This document shows, in pieces, positions 61,552 through 64,000 of a DNA stretch of 64,000 nucleotides. The stretch covers positions 124,001 through 188,000 of the forward strand of contig JAGBEG010000010.1 of the NCBI GenBank assembly GCA_017937095.1, given 5' to 3'. The notes under the pieces are model-generated. The model was not told where the DNA came from, searched no databases, and saw only the letters and a list, made by a program, of their open reading frames with translations. The first letter of the stretch is position 1. Each line of letters starts with the position of its first letter. A program made the translations under genes and the position numbers. This stretch comes from Roseburia sp. Lineage in GTDB: Bacteria > Bacillota > Clostridia > Lachnospirales > Lachnospiraceae.

Positions 61552-62375
61552 TGGAAAGCGTTTCGGTATTCCTTCGGAGACATTCCCTTCTGTTTGTGGA
61601 AGGTCTTCGAAAAATACAGGCTGTTGTCAAAGCCAAGTGAGTTGGCAATCGCAGTAATCGAGAGGTCGGAGTGTTCTAAGAGGTAGCACGCCTGTTTCAT
61701 GCGGAAATCCGTCAGATACTCCTTCGGAGACTGCCCTAAGACCGTCTCAAAGGAGCGGAACAGATGGCTTCGGCTGACGCCGACATAATCCGCGATATCC
61801 TCGACGGTAATCGCGTAGGAGTAATTCGAGGAGATAAATTCAATTCCTTTCTGCACATAGCTGTGGGTGGAATTCTGGCTGCCCGAACGGGTCGCCCCGT
61901 GCATGAAAAGGGCGAGCATCGTGTAGAGACGGCCCGTCATCTCCACGGCGTGTTCAAATTCATTGCCGCGCGCATCGTAGATGTGAAGAATCTGCCGGCG
62001 GATATTATCGCCAAGCGGCGTATCGCGGATAATGGGCACATCCGGGGTGAAATCGGTCGCGTTGAGAATCATCGAGGCATCGCTTCCGGTAAAACCGACC
62101 CATGCGTATTCCCAGGGATCGGATTCATCGGCGCAGTAGAGCACCTCGGTGTTGGGATAGACCAGAAAGGTATCCCCGGCGTGCAGAAGAAAGGTCTGCC
62201 CGTGTACCTTATAGCAGCCCTTTCCGGAAATGATATAGTGAATCAGGTAGTGGTCACGGATACCCGGACCCCACTGGTAGAGCGCGTCGCATTTCTGAAA
62301 ACCGACATTGTAGACCGATAGCGACACAAGTTCCTTTTCGGTGACCTTGTAAGAATTTTTATAATTTTTTACCAT
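61548..62375 (-). CDS. AraC family transcriptional regulator
   Basis: 275 residues, leftward. An AraC-type N-terminal cupin (VGFQKCDALYQWGPGIRDHYLIHYIISGKGCYKVHGQTFLLHAGDTFLVYPNTEVLYCADESDPWEYAWVGF) precedes two HTH motifs: AITVEDIADYVGVSRSHLFRSFETVLGQSPKEYLTDFRMKQACYLLEHSDLSITAIANSLGFDNSLYFSKTFHKQKGMSPKEYRNAF. Start 62375 has GAGGAAG 6-7 nt upstream; an open frame extends to 62456 without one. The last four bases overlap the PurA-like stop on the other strand. Probably senses a sugar. Confidence 0.92.
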   Translation of the reverse strand: MVKNYKNSYKVTEKELVSLSVYNVGFQKCDALYQWGPGIRDHYLIHYIISGKGCYKVHGQTFLLHAGDTFLVYPNTEVLYCADESDPWEYAWVGFTGSDASMILNATDFTPDVPIIRDTPLGDNIRRQILHIYDARGNEFEHAVEMTGRLYTMLALFMHGATRSGSQNSTHSYVQKGIEFISSNYSYAITVEDIADYVGVSRSHLFRSFETVLGQSPKEYLTDFRMKQACYLLEHSDLSITAIANSLGFDNSLYFSKTFHKQKGMSPKEYRNAFH

Positions 62376-62403
62376 GGAAGCTTCCTCACTTTCCCGCATG
62401 TAT

Positions 62404-62432
62404 ATTATAAAAGTGCGGGAAGCAAGATGCAA
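62404..62432 (-). promoter_or_regulatory. promoter of the AraC-type gene
   Basis: On the minus strand: TTGCAT (62432-62427), 17-bp spacer, perfect TATAAT (62409-62404), 29 bp before the start codon. Confidence 0.65.
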
Positions 62433-62570
62433 CATTATTACATATAATTTATACATTTTTTGCTATACATTTCGGGTGGGATAGGTTAATATAAAACTCG
62501 TAAGAAAGAAATCTGTGAAACGGATGAACAGATACATGTACCGAAGCGTACAGGGAAAGGGGAATGAATT

Positions 62571-63587
62571 ATGGCGATTTTAGTAACAGGCGGCGCCGGA
62601 TATATCGGCAGCCATACATGTGTGGAATTACAGAATGCAGGCTATGAGGTGGTAGTGCTTGATAACTTAAGCAACGCTTCCGAGAAATCCTTGGAGCGTG
62701 TGACCGCGATTACCGGAAAGCCTGTAAAGTTCTATAAAGGCGATATTTTAGATAGAGACATTCTGAACAAAATTTTTGCAGAGGAGAAGATCGACAGTTG
62801 TATTCACTTTGCAGGACTTAAAGCAGTCGGGGAGTCCGTTGCAAAGCCATGGGAGTACTACAACAACAATATCGCAGGTACGCTGACACTGGTGGATGTG
62901 ATGCGCCAGAACGGATGCAAGAACATCATCTTTTCTTCCTCCGCTACCGTATACGGAGATCCGGCGGAGATTCCGATCACGGAGAACTGCCCGAAGGGAC
63001 AGTGTACGAATCCGTATGGCTGGACGAAGTCGATGTTAGAGCAGGTATTGTCGGATATCCAGAAGGCAGATCCGGAGTGGAACGTGATCCTGCTTCGCTA
63101 CTTTAACCCGATCGGTGCGCATAAGAGCGGCACAATGGGCGAGAATCCGAACGGCATTCCGAACAACCTGATGCCGTATGTGACGCAGGTGGCTGTCGGC
63201 AAATTAAAGGAGCTTGGCGTATTTGGAAACGACTACGATACACCGGACGGAACAGGTGTCAGAGATTACATCCATGTTGTCGACTTAGCGCTTGGCCATG
63301 TCAAGGCGCTTAAGAAGATCGAGGAGAAAGCGGGGCTCTGCATCTACAATCTCGGAACAGGTCACGGCTACAGCGTGCTCGATATCGTGAAGAATTTCGA
63401 GGAGGCAAACGGCGTGAAGATTCCGTATGTCATCAAGGACAGAAGACCGGGAGATATCGCGACCTGCTACTGTGATCCGTCCAAGGCAAAGCGTGAACTT
63501 GGCTGGGAGGCGCAGTACGGCATTCGTGAGATGTGCGAGGATTCCTGGAGATGGCAGAAGAATAACCCGAACGGATACGAGGATTAA
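62571..63587 (+). CDS. galE: UDP-glucose 4-epimerase
   Basis: 338 residues. It interconverts UDP-glucose and UDP-galactose using bound NAD. N-terminal Rossmann motif [24 protein letters not shown] carries the catalytic Ser; [10 protein letters not shown] has the catalytic Tyr and Lys; RYFNPIGAH and the C-terminal [13 protein letters not shown] are typical. AAAGGGGAATG lies upstream of the ATG. Its stop overlaps the LacI-type start by one base (TAATG). Confidence 0.96.
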   Translation: MAILVTGGAGYIGSHTCVELQNAGYEVVVLDNLSNASEKSLERVTAITGKPVKFYKGDILDRDILNKIFAEEKIDSCIHFAGLKAVGESVAKPWEYYNNNIAGTLTLVDVMRQNGCKNIIFSSSATVYGDPAEIPITENCPKGQCTNPYGWTKSMLEQVLSDIQKADPEWNVILLRYFNPIGAHKSGTMGENPNGIPNNLMPYVTQVAVGKLKELGVFGNDYDTPDGTGVRDYIHVVDLALGHVKALKKIEEKAGLCIYNLGTGHGYSVLDIVKNFEEANGVKIPYVIKDRRPGDIATCYCDPSKAKRELGWEAQYGIREMCEDSWRWQKNNPNGYED

Positions 63588-64000
63588 TGGCGGATCGGGT
63601 GAGAATTGTCGATATCGCGGAGGAGCTTGGGCTTAGTACGGCGACCGTCTCCAATGTGATCCACGGCAAGACGAAGAAGATTTCGGGCGAGACGGTGCGG
63701 CGCGTGCAGGAGCTTTTGGAGGAAAAGCAGTATATTCCCAGTATGGCGGGAATTCTGCTGGCGCAGAATGACTCCCACATCATAGGCGTTGTCATCAACA
63801 ATCATGAGAAATACGAAGGTCATGTTCTGGAGGACGGGTTTATCTCGTCCTCCTTAAGTGCGTTAGAGACGGAAATCCAGAAGGTCGATTGCTTTATGAT
63901 GGTCAAGGTCACTGACCGCTGGGAGGAAATCACGCGGTTCGCGTCGATGTGGAATATGACGGGGCTGGTACTGATCGGTTTCTGTGATTCGGATTACCGG
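63587..64000 (+). CDS. LacI family transcriptional regulator, partial (cut by window end)
   Basis: The first 138 codons are visible and the frame is open to the right edge. The N-terminal HTH reads RVRIVDIAEELGLSTATVSNVIHGKTKKISGETVRRVQELLEEKQYIPSMAG, the LacI signature. Then the periplasmic-binding-like effector domain begins (HIIGVVINNHEK). It starts within the galE stop codon (TAATG), so it is translationally coupled and may control carbohydrate genes including galE. Confidence 0.9.
   Translation, partial: MADRVRIVDIAEELGLSTATVSNVIHGKTKKISGETVRRVQELLEEKQYIPSMAGILLAQNDSHIIGVVINNHEKYEGHVLEDGFISSSLSALETEIQKVDCFMMVKVTDRWEEITRFASMWNMTGLVLIGFCDSDYR

Overview
The window looks like the chromosome of a spore-forming, anaerobic Clostridia, most likely a Lachnospiraceae gut commensal. 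The first 9.5 kb carry the conserved clostridial block xseA-xseB-ispA-dxs-tlyA-nadK-argR-recN-spoIVB-spo0A. Later come a BmpA-type nucleoside ABC system, an extracytoplasmic CbiK-like chelatase under a cobalamin riboswitch, DUF5688, DUF1835/DUF3658 and 'GGGtGRT' proteins, all familiar from this group. Start codons are mostly ATG with strong AGGAGG-like sites; TTG starts are used for tlyA and topB. Calls rest on reading motifs by eye; no database search was run.

Layout. (1) 1-9515: housekeeping/sporulation block, with a 43-bp tandem repeat across the xseA stop codon and a 0A box in front of spo0A. (2) 9.6-16.2 kb: glgA, a DUF5688 gene, the leftward potABCD polyamine transporter and tRNA-Thr(CGT). 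(3) 16.2-22.5 kb: nucleoside uptake and salvage (BMP lipoprotein, ATPase, two permeases, deoC, udk). (4) 22.6-28.5 kb: SGNH hydrolase, small membrane proteins, HD-domain protein, CgeB-like glycosyltransferase, an autoregulated PadR/DUF2812 pair, queH. (5) 28.5-32.4 kb: an AT-rich island with an orphan HsdS, a DUF3990/DUF3791-type pair, a tyrosine recombinase and a zinc-ribbon NUDIX protein. (6) 32.4-46.9 kb: argH, asd, two leftward hypotheticals, an MFS transporter plus large ArsR-type regulator under three identical dyads, a DUF234-like ATPase, a topoisomerase III with six C-terminal repeats, a GNAT-NUDIX fusion, a truncated traX. (7) 46.9-50.5 kb: TSUP permease, a hexapeptide-repeat protein, and the NifU-like/GGGtGRT pair. 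(8) 50.7-51.4 kb: a Fic protein lacking its catalytic histidine. (9) 51.4-57.5 kb: a cobalamin-riboswitch operon (CbiK-like lipoprotein, duplicated-domain lipoprotein, BtuF/C/D-like transporter). (10) 57.5-61.6 kb: a tight four-gene cassette of NrtR-type NUDIX regulator, zinc-ribbon pseudokinase-like protein, vWA protein and divergent adenylosuccinate synthetase. (11) 61.5-64 kb: AraC regulator, galE, and the start of a LacI-family gene cut by the window end.

The strongest candidate for an undescribed system is the cassette at 57.5-61.6 kb: a NAD/ADP-ribose-type sensor-regulator with an intact Nudix box, two adaptor-like proteins, and a PurA-like enzyme that keeps the IMP/GTP chemistry residues but seems to have lost the aspartate-binding loop. 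Next are the riboswitch-controlled surface corrinoid/tetrapyrrole operon, the NifU-like/GGGtGRT pair, and the hsdS-recombinase island.
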